A stretch of DNA of 64,000 nucleotides from Parasphingorhabdus flavimaris. GTDB taxonomy: Bacteria; Pseudomonadota; Alphaproteobacteria; Sphingomonadales; Sphingomonadaceae. The stretch spans positions 248,001 to 312,000 of the forward strand of contig NZ_JABWMH010000003.1 in NCBI RefSeq assembly GCF_013371215.1, in the 5' to 3' direction. How positions within the stretch are numbered: position 1 is the first letter of the stretch; the number at the start of each line of letters is the position of its first letter. A model generated the notes under the pieces. The model did not search any database. It had not been told where the DNA came from and worked only from the letters and a program-made list of their open reading frames with translations. This document shows, piece by piece, positions 26,619-34,945 of the stretch. The translations under genes and the position numbers were made by a program.

Positions 26619-27130
26619 TGTCCGCCACCCAGAATTCCGCGGACGCTTCCAAGAGCGTCGCGAATTGCACCAGACGCTTGACCTACTGCGCCGTTGACGA
26701 TGGAGCCCTGCATATTGCCGAGCGATGCGGCGGAACTGTTTGTACCCGACCCTCCGGTTAATGCATCGACGCCAAGCGAAACGTGGCTGCCAATCAGCCC
26801 TACGTCCCGAGAGGAGCCCGCAACGATGCCGGCACTTTCGGTATCGCTGATCGGCTGGAGCCCGGTTGTCAGGGTGGACAGTATCAATTGGGTGGGCCCG
26901 GTCTCTACCGAATGATCCCGGCCTGGCGTGCGAAACCCAATTGCGTGGCCATAGGAGACATCGCGGGAATAGATGAATTGGCCTGCGGCCTTGGTTTCGG
27001 AAGCGGGCGTAGCAGTCGCTTCCTGCGCCAAAGCCGAGTGGGGCGCAGCTAGTGCGGCTACGATTGCAACCGCTGAAGAGCAAGACAAAGCTTTCGTTAT
27101 TTTTCTGAAATGTAGTTGTAGTTTTGTCAT
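26615..27130 (-). CDS. FapA-like exported protein, first gene of the amyloid operon
   Basis: A 171-residue protein with a signal peptide (about 1-36, ending HSALAQ). The mature part is Gly/Ser/Asn-rich with a motif VGLIGSHVSLGVD (about residues 109-121) that is echoed in the FapC-like protein (HVGLIGGALVLGIVD). It overlaps the next gene by 4 bp. By position it corresponds to FapA, a small exported protein that modulates fibre composition in Pseudomonas; by sequence alone I would not have named it. The AT-rich leader upstream should contain the operon promoter. Confidence 0.6.
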   Translation of the reverse strand: MTKLQLHFRKITKALSCSSAVAIVAALAAPHSALAQEATATPASETKAAGQFIYSRDVSYGHAIGFRTPGRDHSVETGPTQLILSTLTTGLQPISDTESAGIVAGSSRDVGLIGSHVSLGVDALTGGSGTNSSAASLGNMQGSIVNGAVGQASGAIRDALGSVRGILGGGQ

Positions 27131-27488
27131 AATATTTACCCAAATATCTCAGCGACAAACGCGCTCAATAATTACTAAAAATAATCTATTCAGTAATCTA
27201 TCAAATATATAGGCAAATTAATTATTCAGATGATATTATATCTATAATAACTGCGCTATACATTAATCCAATATAAGTGAATAATACTTGTAAAATACGA
27301 CAATAGAAATATTACCAAAGTAATATGTAGATATTATCGTTGCCTCACTTTGCAGCAAGTCAATTCACATGTAGAGGTTTTGGGTATACATACGTGGTTA
27401 AATTCAATCAATAACAGCAAATTAAGAGTTGTGTGATTATAATATCATATATCTGATTCAATTATATGAATCTTTTGATTGAAGAAAA
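27131..27488. other. AT-rich promoter region of the amyloid operon
   Basis: About 360 bp, visibly far richer in A and T than its neighbours. It holds two inverted repeats (27309-27326 and 27455-27472, the latter GATTC, 8 bases, GAATC) and no gene. No convincing -35/-10 pair could be fixed. Low GC of this kind often marks regulatory DNA of transferred regions. Confidence 0.6.
27309..27326. promoter_or_regulatory. 18-bp palindrome upstream of the amyloid operon
   Basis: Perfect arms ATATTAC and GTAATAT separated by 4 bases. The 7-4-7 layout fits the dimeric sites of Crp/Fnr proteins (FNR boxes also have a 4-base centre). It lies about 180 bp before the first operon gene and about 160 bp after the end of a Crp/Fnr gene. 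Binding is inferred. Confidence 0.4.
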
Positions 27489-28220
27489 TTATTCATAGTT
27501 GCAGATATCTTTTAATATTTTAATATTGGTGATGTTGATGGTTCCTTTATTGATATCTATCACACCATCCTCTTTTAAAGATTTTAGAATCTGGTTGAGG
27601 TAAACAGGGGTAACACCAATAGCGTCGGCGATATCAATCTGACGGATCGGAATATTGCAATCAAATCGGGCTGAATCGACATCAATGCCGGCATTGAAGC
27701 CATCAAATATTTTGCATAGCGTGAACGCGACACGCTCCACGCCGTGCCGGCATCCAATATTGTAAAGGCTATCATAGGCCTGACTCAATAGCCTGAGCAT
27801 CAATGAATTCACCGCCTGAAATATTTCGGGCGTAATTGTCGCGATCCGCCTGAGACTAGCCTTGGAAAGTGCGTAGGCTTGAGTGTCCAAAAGGCATTGA
27901 GCGGAAAATGTGGTTGGTTGAGAATCTTCCGGGAGATCAGAAAAAACGGACTCACGGTAAAAGAAATCCAGAACCTGCCGATGCCCTTCCGCACAATGTC
28001 TTGTAAAAGCGACGCACCCTGATTGAATCAGGTAGATTTTATCAACGACTTCACCCTGTCGGAAGACAAATTTCCCTCTCTGGATAGAGCTACGCAAGCC
28101 TTCCTCTAGGATTATTTGCTTCAGAGAATCGATGTCCCATGACCCGGAAAAATCGAGTTGCCGTGCCTCTGTTCGGCTGGCGAGATTTGATATGTTGGTT
28201 GTGGGGTTCTGATAGTGCAT
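27489..28220 (-). CDS. Crp/Fnr-family regulator next to the amyloid operon
   Basis: A 243-residue protein with a cyclic-nucleotide-binding-like beta-roll (RGKFVFRQGEVVDKIYLIQS at about residues 48-67) and a C-terminal Crp-type helix-turn-helix (IRQIDIADAIGVTPVYLNQI, about 192-211). It lacks the N-terminal cysteine cluster of oxygen-sensing FNR, so the signal is unknown. It lies upstream of the amyloid operon on the same strand with an AT-rich spacer, so it is the best candidate regulator; it may also be co-transcribed into it. Confidence 0.88.
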   Translation of the reverse strand: MHYQNPTTNISNLASRTEARQLDFSGSWDIDSLKQIILEEGLRSSIQRGKFVFRQGEVVDKIYLIQSGCVAFTRHCAEGHRQVLDFFYRESVFSDLPEDSQPTTFSAQCLLDTQAYALSKASLRRIATITPEIFQAVNSLMLRLLSQAYDSLYNIGCRHGVERVAFTLCKIFDGFNAGIDVDSARFDCNIPIRQIDIADAIGVTPVYLNQILKSLKEDGVIDINKGTINITNIKILKDICNYE

Positions 28221-28983
28221 TTGACCGCAATCCCTGCTTTCTAATAAACGGAATCTTTCGATTCCGATATTTTCATGCGACCCCTACAATCTGAGAACTT
28301 TCCTGATTCCCTGATGTTTGGAAATTAGCTCGGACACCAGTTGAGAGTCAACGTTAGTATTAGTACGTAACTTTCAAAGCAAAGTGCTCCTGGATTTATC
28401 TTTTTGAACGAACTCGTTTTAGCCTTTAATAAATCGAAATCGCGGCATTGATTGCCTTCAAGTAATTTAACTTATTCAATTCATTCGTATAGCTAGTTTA
28501 AGAACTATCTGTGTTTCCTTCCGGAGATGCGACGCCAACATCGACGGCTCTTTGGTCCCAGAGGTTCGGTCGATCGGGAAACTGTCTGATGCCGAACAGA
28601 AAGTCGGGACGTTTTCGCATGCGTTGCCGTTCAACTTTTAGTATTTTATCCTCGACCACCGATCGCCCATTGCTTCTGCGGATTGAACCTGGGCTGGCGA
28701 ATTTTGAGCCATTGCCTGGTTGGTAAGAAACCCAAAGACCCGAAGCCAATGATAGCGGCTGGAAATGGACCAGGAGCGGCGCAAATTACATTGTTGCGGG
28801 CTCATCCACTATCCACAATCAATGTGCCTTCGACTGTGTTATAACCGTTTCGCTAGTTCCCATTTGTCTGATATCGCACAGTTTATTTTGTGGTGTTAAC
28901 CGAATGTAGGGTCAATATCATCGGTATCGCTCCCAAGAACAGGGTATCGGAGCGGCGGAGCGAACAGTTTTCACTTCACCCAG
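28221..28983. other. 763-bp gap between two divergent Crp/Fnr genes
   Basis: Apart from the palindrome at 28249-28266 I see no firm feature. Overlapping open frames on both strands near 28498-28749 give Arg-rich translations without domain pattern or ribosome site; they could be a decayed gene. Confidence 0.4.
28249..28266. promoter_or_regulatory. 18-bp palindrome upstream of the Crp/Fnr gene
   Basis: Perfect arms CGGAATC and GATTCCG with a 4-base centre, 28 bp upstream of the regulator start. It has the same 7-4-7 layout as the palindrome before the amyloid operon, though the arm sequence differs. Possible autoregulatory site or 5' RNA hairpin. Confidence 0.35.
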
Positions 28984-29730
28984 TTGAGTGAAAGCGAAAT
29001 TTTCTTGCCGATTTCGGATAGCAACAATATTCTAGTTCAGGCCATGTCTGATGACGATTGGTCAAAATTGGCCCCTTTTGTTAGCCGCTCGGATCTGGGC
29101 CACCGGCAACTGTTGGTTGCGGCCAATTCGCCGATTGACACTATCTATTTCCTCGAGGGCGGAATTGCATCGGTGGTAGCACGCAACGATAGCGGCGAGC
29201 AGACGGAAGTCGGCATTTTTGGCCGGGAAGGATTTTCCGCCGCACCGGTTTTACTGGGCAATGCCCAAACCCCCCATGACACCTTCATGCAGGTCGATGG
29301 CGGCACCGCCCTGACGATCAATGCTGCGCATTTGCGTGAAGCCGTAAACGCGAGCCGGACCCTGCGCGATCTTCTGCTGCGTTACATCAACACATTCATG
29401 ATCCAAACGGCTTCCAGCGTTGTGTCCAACGCCCATCATAGCATCGAGACGCGTCTCGCGCGCTGGTTGTTGATGTGTCACGACCGGACCGATGGCGATG
29501 ATATTTATTTGACCCACGAGTTTATGGCGATGATGATCGCCGCCCAGCGATCAGGTGTGACTTTGACCCTGCATGTGCTGGAGGGATATGGTGCGATCAG
29601 ATCCAGTCGTGGAAAAGTCACTGTAAAGGACCGCAGCTTGCTTGAGAAAGCGGCTGGCGATTCATACGGACCACCTGAAGCTTGCTACCGGGAAACCATA
29701 GCCCCGTTTGGCAAAAGCATACGGAACTAG
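28984..29730 (+). CDS. Crp/Fnr-family transcription regulator
   Basis: A 248-residue protein: beta-roll domain (HRQLLVAANSPIDTIYFLEG, about residues 40-59; EVGIFGREGFSAAPVLLG) and a C-terminal helix-turn-helix (THEFMAMMIAAQRSGVTLTL, about 179-198). The SHHSxETRLARWLL linker style (here NAHHSIETRLARWLLMCHDR) is common in alphaproteobacterial Crp-like regulators of unknown signal. The assigned start is a TTG at 28984 without a good ribosome site; an ATG 20 codons later would remove part of the N-terminal helix, so the true start is uncertain. Confidence 0.87.
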   Translation: MSESEIFLPISDSNNILVQAMSDDDWSKLAPFVSRSDLGHRQLLVAANSPIDTIYFLEGGIASVVARNDSGEQTEVGIFGREGFSAAPVLLGNAQTPHDTFMQVDGGTALTINAAHLREAVNASRTLRDLLLRYINTFMIQTASSVVSNAHHSIETRLARWLLMCHDRTDGDDIYLTHEFMAMMIAAQRSGVTLTLHVLEGYGAIRSSRGKVTVKDRSLLEKAAGDSYGPPEACYRETIAPFGKSIRN

Positions 29731-29979
29731 CGTGGCGGTTTACGGATCGGCTGTGAGATTGAGCGTGGATTGCGTAGATAGTCGAAATTCGACCTAGGGT
29801 TGGTATGATGAAGAGCCCTCGCATAAAAAACATTTAACAACGCGACAGGGCGATCGGATATTTTCAGCCGTTGCCCAATGCTTGCCGACTGGCTTGGTGC
29901 CTGATCCAAACTGGGACCATGATTTCCTCCCAGGCGTGATGATCTTCAATACTGTTGAGATCATGCGTTTACGGGGCAA

Positions 29980-30189
29980 TCATTGCAGAGGTAGCGGCAG
30001 CGGCAATTGATCATCGTAATATTCCTCAGGGAGGACGAGGTGGCTCGAAATCTGGACCGTTAATGCATCTTCGGCGCGCTTGCGCAGATCCGGTTTTTGC
30101 GATGCGAGATCATGGCGCAACCAATCAGGTGTTTTTGCAATCACCTCATAAATCATGCTGCTTTCAAACGTGAGTTCGAGTCGCTCCAT
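29980..30189 (-). CDS. DUF6771-like small protein
   Basis: About 69 residues: MERLELTFESSMIYEVIAKT followed by PDWLRHDLASQKPDLRKRAEDAL. The I-x-x-x-P-x-W-x-R-x-x-L-A-S-x-x-x-x-x-R-x-x-A-x-x-x-L pattern resembles DUF6771, a small protein family frequent in sphingomonads, with unknown function. The ribosome site is weak, and the frame extends 12 codons further upstream, so the start is uncertain. Confidence 0.55.
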   Translation of the reverse strand: MERLELTFESSMIYEVIAKTPDWLRHDLASQKPDLRKRAEDALTVQISSHLVLPEEYYDDQLPLPLPLQ

Positions 30190-30576
30190 ATCTCGATAAA
30201 AACACATCAAAGGGGTCCGGCGCAATATCTATTAGACCGATCCACTGAATTTTACGGGCGCTACTGAAACACAGGACTGAGCAAATTGGTCCATTGATAC
30301 AGGGGAATTCGAACCTCTGCTTCCCGCATTACCAACGATCCCCCTTATCCAACCCATCACCCATGCCATACGCAAGTGCGCACCCACGTTTGGGCACTTT
30401 TCGAAGGAAACTAATTTTCACCAAGCTGAACAAAAACTGTTGCGAGAGAGCATTGAACTCTCGAACTCGTCAGCGCCAAGCCAGTGCCTTTCTCGTCTCC
30501 GCACTTCGTGGGAGTTGTCTGACCAAGGACACGCTATTGAAACGGAAGGTTCGGACAAATCACGATCTAGAATCGG
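30190..30576. other. Gap with no recognised gene
   Basis: About 385 bp. A stretch at about 30299-30315 resembles a tRNA T-arm on the minus strand but cannot be folded into a tRNA. Nothing else was seen. Confidence 0.4.
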
Positions 30577-31401
30577 CTATTGATCGTTGACAATATCTCC
30601 CCGATCCTCGGAATTCCCGTATGCCAGCCGATATGCCAGCCGATATGCCAGCGCGACACCGCCTGCGCCTCCTGCAATATTGCCCAACGTGACGATCAGC
30701 AGGTTTTGACCAAAATCTGTCCAGTCGACGCCAGCGCCGGCCAGCATCGCCTGCGGAAAGAAATACATGTTGGCGATCGAGTGTTCCAGGCCAAGCAGAA
30801 CGAAACTGGCTATCGGCCATATGATGGCCAGAATTTTCCCGGCCGCCGATCGCGCGGCGAGCGAGAGCCAGACCGCAAGACAGACCAGGATATTGCACAG
30901 GATCGCGCGCGCAAATGCTTCCGTCATGCCGAGAGCGGCTTTCGATTCGGCGATGTCGATTGCCGTTTCGCCGAGGCCGGCGTTCAAAAGCCCCGATGCC
31001 CAGACCAGTCCCGCGATCAGAATGGCTCCAGCGAAATTGCCGATGTAGACGATGGTCCAGTTGCGGAGCAGCTGGCCCGGGGACACTAGTTTTTCCACGA
31101 CCGCTATCGCCAGCAGCGCATTGCCGGTAAACAGTTCCGCACCTGCCACAATCACCAGAATCAACCCGAGCGAAAAGACGATGCCACCCAAGAATCGAGC
31201 CGGTCCGAAGGACATGTCGGTTCCGGTCATGACCATCGTAAAGGCGGCCGCGCCGAGCGCGATGAATGCACCGGCCAGAATGGAGAGCACGAGCAGCTGC
31301 GACAGCCCGAGGCCGGCTTTCTGCACGCCCGCTCTATCCACCAGCGCATAGATCTCGGAAGGCTTGTAGGCGTCGAGGCCTGTCGGATTGGGTTCAGCCA
31401 T
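30577..31401 (-). CDS. Formate/nitrite transporter (FNT) family channel
   Basis: A 274-residue inner-membrane protein with six membrane segments. AYKPSEIYALVDRAGVQKA at the N-terminus, GAELFTGNALL in the third segment and GLEHSIANMYFFP in the fifth are FNT-family signatures; the broken helices around the ELFTGN and EHSIANMY motifs form the pore constrictions. It moves small monovalent anions such as formate, nitrite or hydrosulfide. AGGA stands 6 bp before the ATG at 31401; upstream in-frame codons lack a site. It is the gene nearest to tRNA-Glu inside the putative island. Confidence 0.92.
   Translation of the reverse strand: MAEPNPTGLDAYKPSEIYALVDRAGVQKAGLGLSQLLVLSILAGAFIALGAAAFTMVMTGTDMSFGPARFLGGIVFSLGLILVIVAGAELFTGNALLAIAVVEKLVSPGQLLRNWTIVYIGNFAGAILIAGLVWASGLLNAGLGETAIDIAESKAALGMTEAFARAILCNILVCLAVWLSLAARSAAGKILAIIWPIASFVLLGLEHSIANMYFFPQAMLAGAGVDWTDFGQNLLIVTLGNIAGGAGGVALAYRLAYRLAYGNSEDRGDIVNDQ
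30621..30651. repeat. 12-bp tandem repeat inside the FNT gene
   Basis: ATGCCAGCCGAT occurs twice in a row, followed by a partial third unit. It encodes a LAYR LAYR LAYG tract near the C-terminus. In-frame length change here would alter only the cytoplasmic tail. Confidence 0.7.
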
Positions 31402-31736
31402 GATGTTCCTCATGTTGTTCGGACGTTCGACCATCCCCCGGATGCATGAAGAGAGGTCAGGCAGCCTGCCATTCACGAGAACAGAGATGGCTGAAGCTCC
31501 GGCGACTGGTCACACGCCGATATTGGATATCGGTGCCATGAGGTGCAAAGGTCGACACCAGCAGACCCGAAAACAAACCGGCACCGGAATGTCTCCAGTG
31601 GTTGAGCGCTTTACCACTGGCTCACACGTTGACACTGAATGTCGGCTGCGAACAGAGGGCCAAAGCTGTATTAAGGGGAGATCAAAAAGCCTGAGCTTGG
31701 TGCAAGCCTACGGAAAAAATCCAAGATTTTTTATAA
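31402..31736. other. Gap between FNT gene and tRNA-Glu
   Basis: About 335 bp. It should hold the FNT promoter. No gene or integrase remnant was recognised. Confidence 0.4.
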
Positions 31737-31811
31737 TGGTGACCCCTACGGGATTCGAACCCGTATTTCAGCCGTGAAAGGGCCGCGTCCTAACCCTTAG
31801 ACGAAGGGGCC
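31737..31811 (-). tRNA. tRNA-Glu (TTC)
   Basis: 75 bases including an encoded CCA. The acceptor stem GGCCCCT pairs with AGGGGTC, the anticodon loop reads CTTTCAC with TTC, and the T-loop is GGTTCGAATCC. Its 3' end is duplicated at 20709-20730, so it may have served as an integration site. Confidence 0.97.
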
Positions 31812-32013
31812 ATACCAATTGCTGGTCAGCGAGCAACGGCCATTAGGGGGGCACTGGACTTTGGTCAACCCTCTTTTAGCCGGTTTTTCGGGCTTATTTC
31901 CTGAAGCCCTCTCAAACGGCTCGTGGCGTGAGGCCCATCTGCCCGCGTACATCTTTGCTATCACAGTGGAGAAGGCGGCAGCGGGACCGGAATAATGCGC
32001 TTCCGGGCCATTC

Positions 32014-33780
32014 TCAATCGGCCCAGGCGGCGTCTTCCAGGTGGATTTCCGCCGACGGGCGGCTGCCCCAGTCATCGATCTTGGCGCGCCCCGCGATCCA
32101 CAATTTTCGTCCCCTTGGCGCGTTGAGCAGTGCCTGGCCGAGATCGGTTTCCGCCGCGCGGAAGGCAATTGTCTTGATCGATGCGCCGTCATCGCCTGCG
32201 ACGATCATCCGGACATGGTCGGTTCCGACAATATCGCATTTGACGATTCGCACCGGACCGGTCACGACGCGCGGCGCGGGCCAGCCCATGCCATAGGGGC
32301 CGGCGCCGTCCATTGCCTCGACGATGGTCGGATTGACGCCCCTTGGGGAAAGCAGAGCGTCGACCAACAGGGCCTTGCCATCCTGAGCCTTGCCGACGCT
32401 GTCCGCCAGCCGGTCGTTGAGAAATTCCGAAAATGCATCGACCTTGTCCGCGTCAATGGTGATGCCGGCAGCCATTGCGTGACCGCCACCGGCGATCAGC
32501 AGGCCGCTGTCCTTGGCCGCGATGATCGCTGCACCGAGATCAATGCCGGAAATCGAACGTCCGGAGCCTTTGCCGATCCCTTCTTCATCGACGGCGATGA
32601 TGATGGCGGGACGGTTCAGCTTCTCCTTGATCCGGCCGGCGACAATACCGATCACGCCGGGATGCCAGCCTCTGGCCGAGAGCACTGCCACCGCCTGATT
32701 CTGCTGCGAGGAACACATGGCGTCGGCTTCCTCGAGCACATGGGCCTCGATCGCGCGGCGTTCCTGGTTGAGATGGTCGAGTTCCGCGGCAATCGCCTGC
32801 GCTTCTTCCGGGTCCTGCGTGATCAGCAATCGCACGCCAAGATCGGACTTGCCGACCCGTCCGCCGGCATTGATCCGCGGGCCCAGCGCGAAGCCGAGGT
32901 CCGAACATACCGGTGCGCGTTTCAGGCGGCTGGCGTCGATCAGGGCAGAGAGGCCGACATTCTGCCGCCCGGCGAGGACCTTGATGCCCTGCGCGACGAA
33001 GGCGCGGTTGAGTCCGCGCAACTGGGCCACATCGGCCACCGTGCCCAGGGCCACGATATCCAGCAGCTCGAGCAATTTGGGTTCGGCTCGATTCGCAAAG
33101 AAACCCTTGTTGCGCAGCGTCCTCACGAGAGCAGCGCCGAGCAGGAAGGCCATGCCGACAGCGGCGAGATGGCCGTGTTCGGCGCCGGCCTCGCTTTCAT
33201 CCAGCCGGTTGGGATTGACCAATGCCAGCGCCTTGGGCAATTCGACCGCACATTTGTGATGGTCGACCACGATCACCTCGACACCCGCCTTGTCGGCCAT
33301 GTCGAGCGCTTCAAAAGCCATGGCCCCGCAGTCGACCGTCACCACAAGATTGCTGCCCTGTTCGCCGAGCTTGACCAGGGCCTCACCGGACGGGCCATAG
33401 CCCTCCATCAGGCGGTCGGGGATATAATAGCCCGCATCGAGCCCGAGGTCCCTCAGCAAACGGATCAGCAAGGCGGCGCTGGTTGCGCCATCAACATCAT
33501 AGTCGCCGAATATCGTGACCTTTTCCTGGTTCCTGATGGCCAGGGCCAGTCGATCTGCCGCTACGTCCATATCCTGGAATACCGATGGATCGGGCATGAA
33601 GCCGCGGATCGTCGGGTCGCGGTTGACCTCCAGCGTTTCGCGGCTGGCGCCCCGGGCCAGCAGCAATTGGGTGACCAGATCATCAGGCTGAAATCCGGGA
33701 TCGCGCGCGTCGGCGCTGGTGCTGCGCCAGCGCCAGCTCTGGCCGGACAGGGATTTTTCGACGTTCAATACTGCGTTCAT
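32014..33780 (-). CDS. recJ: Single-stranded-DNA-specific exonuclease RecJ
   Basis: A 588-residue DHH-family nuclease that degrades single-stranded DNA 5' to 3' in recombination and mismatch repair. Motifs: FGDYDVDGATSAALL (about residues 92-106), VTVDCGA, VVDHHKC (about 169-175), the DHHA1 GGGHAMAAG motif and the C-terminal OB-like region. All metal-binding aspartates and histidines are visible. The ATG at 33780 is preferred over upstream in-frame codons; the ribosome site is weak. Divergent from the flavodoxin-like gene. Confidence 0.96.
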   Translation of the reverse strand: MNAVLNVEKSLSGQSWRWRSTSADARDPGFQPDDLVTQLLLARGASRETLEVNRDPTIRGFMPDPSVFQDMDVAADRLALAIRNQEKVTIFGDYDVDGATSAALLIRLLRDLGLDAGYYIPDRLMEGYGPSGEALVKLGEQGSNLVVTVDCGAMAFEALDMADKAGVEVIVVDHHKCAVELPKALALVNPNRLDESEAGAEHGHLAAVGMAFLLGAALVRTLRNKGFFANRAEPKLLELLDIVALGTVADVAQLRGLNRAFVAQGIKVLAGRQNVGLSALIDASRLKRAPVCSDLGFALGPRINAGGRVGKSDLGVRLLITQDPEEAQAIAAELDHLNQERRAIEAHVLEEADAMCSSQQNQAVAVLSARGWHPGVIGIVAGRIKEKLNRPAIIIAVDEEGIGKGSGRSISGIDLGAAIIAAKDSGLLIAGGGHAMAAGITIDADKVDAFSEFLNDRLADSVGKAQDGKALLVDALLSPRGVNPTIVEAMDGAGPYGMGWPAPRVVTGPVRIVKCDIVGTDHVRMIVAGDDGASIKTIAFRAAETDLGQALLNAPRGRKLWIAGRAKIDDWGSRPSAEIHLEDAAWAD

Positions 33781-33845
33781 GGTCCGCGCTATGCGTGAAA
33801 CCTGAAGCGCTGACAATCGGTCTGTTACTTGTTAGGGGGCAGGCG

Positions 33846-34337
33846 ATGAAAAATCTTCTGATCGTCTATTACAGCTATACCAGCGGCACCGCCCAGATGG
33901 TCGAGGCTGCTGCTGAAGCTGCGCGACAGGAAGACGGCACCGAAGTGCGCGTCGTTCGCGCGGAAGATTGCCGGCCCGATGACATGCTGTCCGCCGACGG
34001 CTATATTTTTGCGACGCCTGAAAACCTCGCCGCGATTGCCGGGGTGATGAAGGCCTTTTTCGACCGCTGCTATTATCCCTTGCTCGGCAGGATCGAGGGG
34101 CGCCCCTATGCCGCGATGATCTGCGCCGGATCGGATGGCGAAAATGCGAAGGTCCAGCTGGAACGGATCGCCACCGGCTGGCGTCTCAGGAAGGTGATCG
34201 ACAGCCTGATCATCTGCACCCACGCGCAGACCCAAGAACAGATATTGGCGCCGAAGACGATCGGTGAAAGCGATCGCCAGCGCTGCGCGGAAACCGGCGC
34301 GACGCTCTCGGCCGGGCTGGCCATGGGGGTTTTCTAG
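33846..34337 (+). CDS. Flavodoxin/NADPH-dependent FMN reductase family protein
   Basis: A 163-residue flavodoxin-fold protein. MKNLLIVYYSYTSGTAQMVE at the N-terminus is the phosphate-binding loop for FMN (YSYTSGTAQ), and DGYIFATPENLAAIAGVMKAFFDR is split over the isoalloxazine-binding loop. GGGGGCAGG precedes the ATG at 33846. It may reduce quinones or act as an electron carrier; the partner is unknown. Its stop overlaps the stop of the convergent UDG gene by 4 bp. Confidence 0.88.
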   Translation: MKNLLIVYYSYTSGTAQMVEAAAEAARQEDGTEVRVVRAEDCRPDDMLSADGYIFATPENLAAIAGVMKAFFDRCYYPLLGRIEGRPYAAMICAGSDGENAKVQLERIATGWRLRKVIDSLIICTHAQTQEQILAPKTIGESDRQRCAETGATLSAGLAMGVF

Positions 34338-34921
34338 GTCAGTTCCCTCACGCGATCCTGCAAGAACGGGATGACATCGGTCTCGAACCAGGGATTGGCC
34401 TTGAACCAGCGGATGTTGCGCGGGCTGGGATGGGGCAGGGGCAAGAGCTCCGGCCAGAATTCCCGCCAGCGCTTTACCGTGTCGGTGAGCGTGCGGGATT
34501 TCCGATCGCCGAGATGCCAGTTCATCGCATATTGGCCGAGCACCAGCGTCAGCCTGATATTCGGCAGGGCATCCAGCAGCGGCTGGCGCCATGCCGGCGC
34601 GCATTCCGGTCGCGGCGGCATGTCGCCGCCTTGGCCGGTGCCGGGAAAACAGAAACCCATCGGGATGATGGCAAACAGGCGCGGATCATAAAATTGCTCT
34701 TCGGTGACGCCCAGCCAGCCGCGCAGCCGTTTGCCGCTGACATCGTCGAACGGGCGGCCTTTCTCGTGGGTCTTGCTGCCCGGCGCCTGGCCGACCAGCA
34801 GAATCTGCGCGGCGCTGTCTGCCTGCAGCAACGGTTTGGGGCCCAAGGGCAGGCCTGTGCAGATCGTGCAGGCGCGGACTTCTTTTAGTAACGCCTCGAG
34901 TTGCCCGTTATTACGCAGCAT
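34334..34921 (-). CDS. Uracil-DNA glycosylase superfamily protein, Fe-S type
   Basis: A 195-residue protein of the UDG fold. Motif 1 is LVGQAPGSKTHEKGRPFDDV (about residues 42-61), and motif 3 is LPHPSPRNIRWF near the C-terminus. Four cysteines at 18, 21, 91 and 107 (C-x2-C, then C-x15-C) match the Fe-S cluster spacing of family 4/5 UDGs. It probably removes uracil or another deaminated base from DNA; the exact subfamily is not clear to me. The gene follows the alpha/beta hydrolase gene by 24 bp on the same strand. Confidence 0.85.
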   Translation of the reverse strand: MLRNNGQLEALLKEVRACTICTGLPLGPKPLLQADSAAQILLVGQAPGSKTHEKGRPFDDVSGKRLRGWLGVTEEQFYDPRLFAIIPMGFCFPGTGQGGDMPPRPECAPAWRQPLLDALPNIRLTLVLGQYAMNWHLGDRKSRTLTDTVKRWREFWPELLPLPHPSPRNIRWFKANPWFETDVIPFLQDRVRELT

Positions 34922-34945
34922 CGATCCCGGCCAAAGCAGACGAAA

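Noticed and set aside
28498-28749. Overlapping frames on both strands between the Crp/Fnr genes
   Set aside because: Neither has a ribosome site or recognisable family; treated as gap.
30294-30345. tRNA-like T-arm on the minus strand
   Set aside because: GGTTCGAAT is present, but the T-stem pairs poorly and no acceptor or anticodon arm can be folded.
20709-31811. Integrase or transposase inside the putative tRNA-Glu island
   Set aside because: None found on either strand; the island claim rests only on the direct repeat and content.
32041-33798. Long open frame opposite recJ
   Set aside because: It mirrors recJ in the opposite strand; the translation lacks domain motifs while recJ has all of its motifs.
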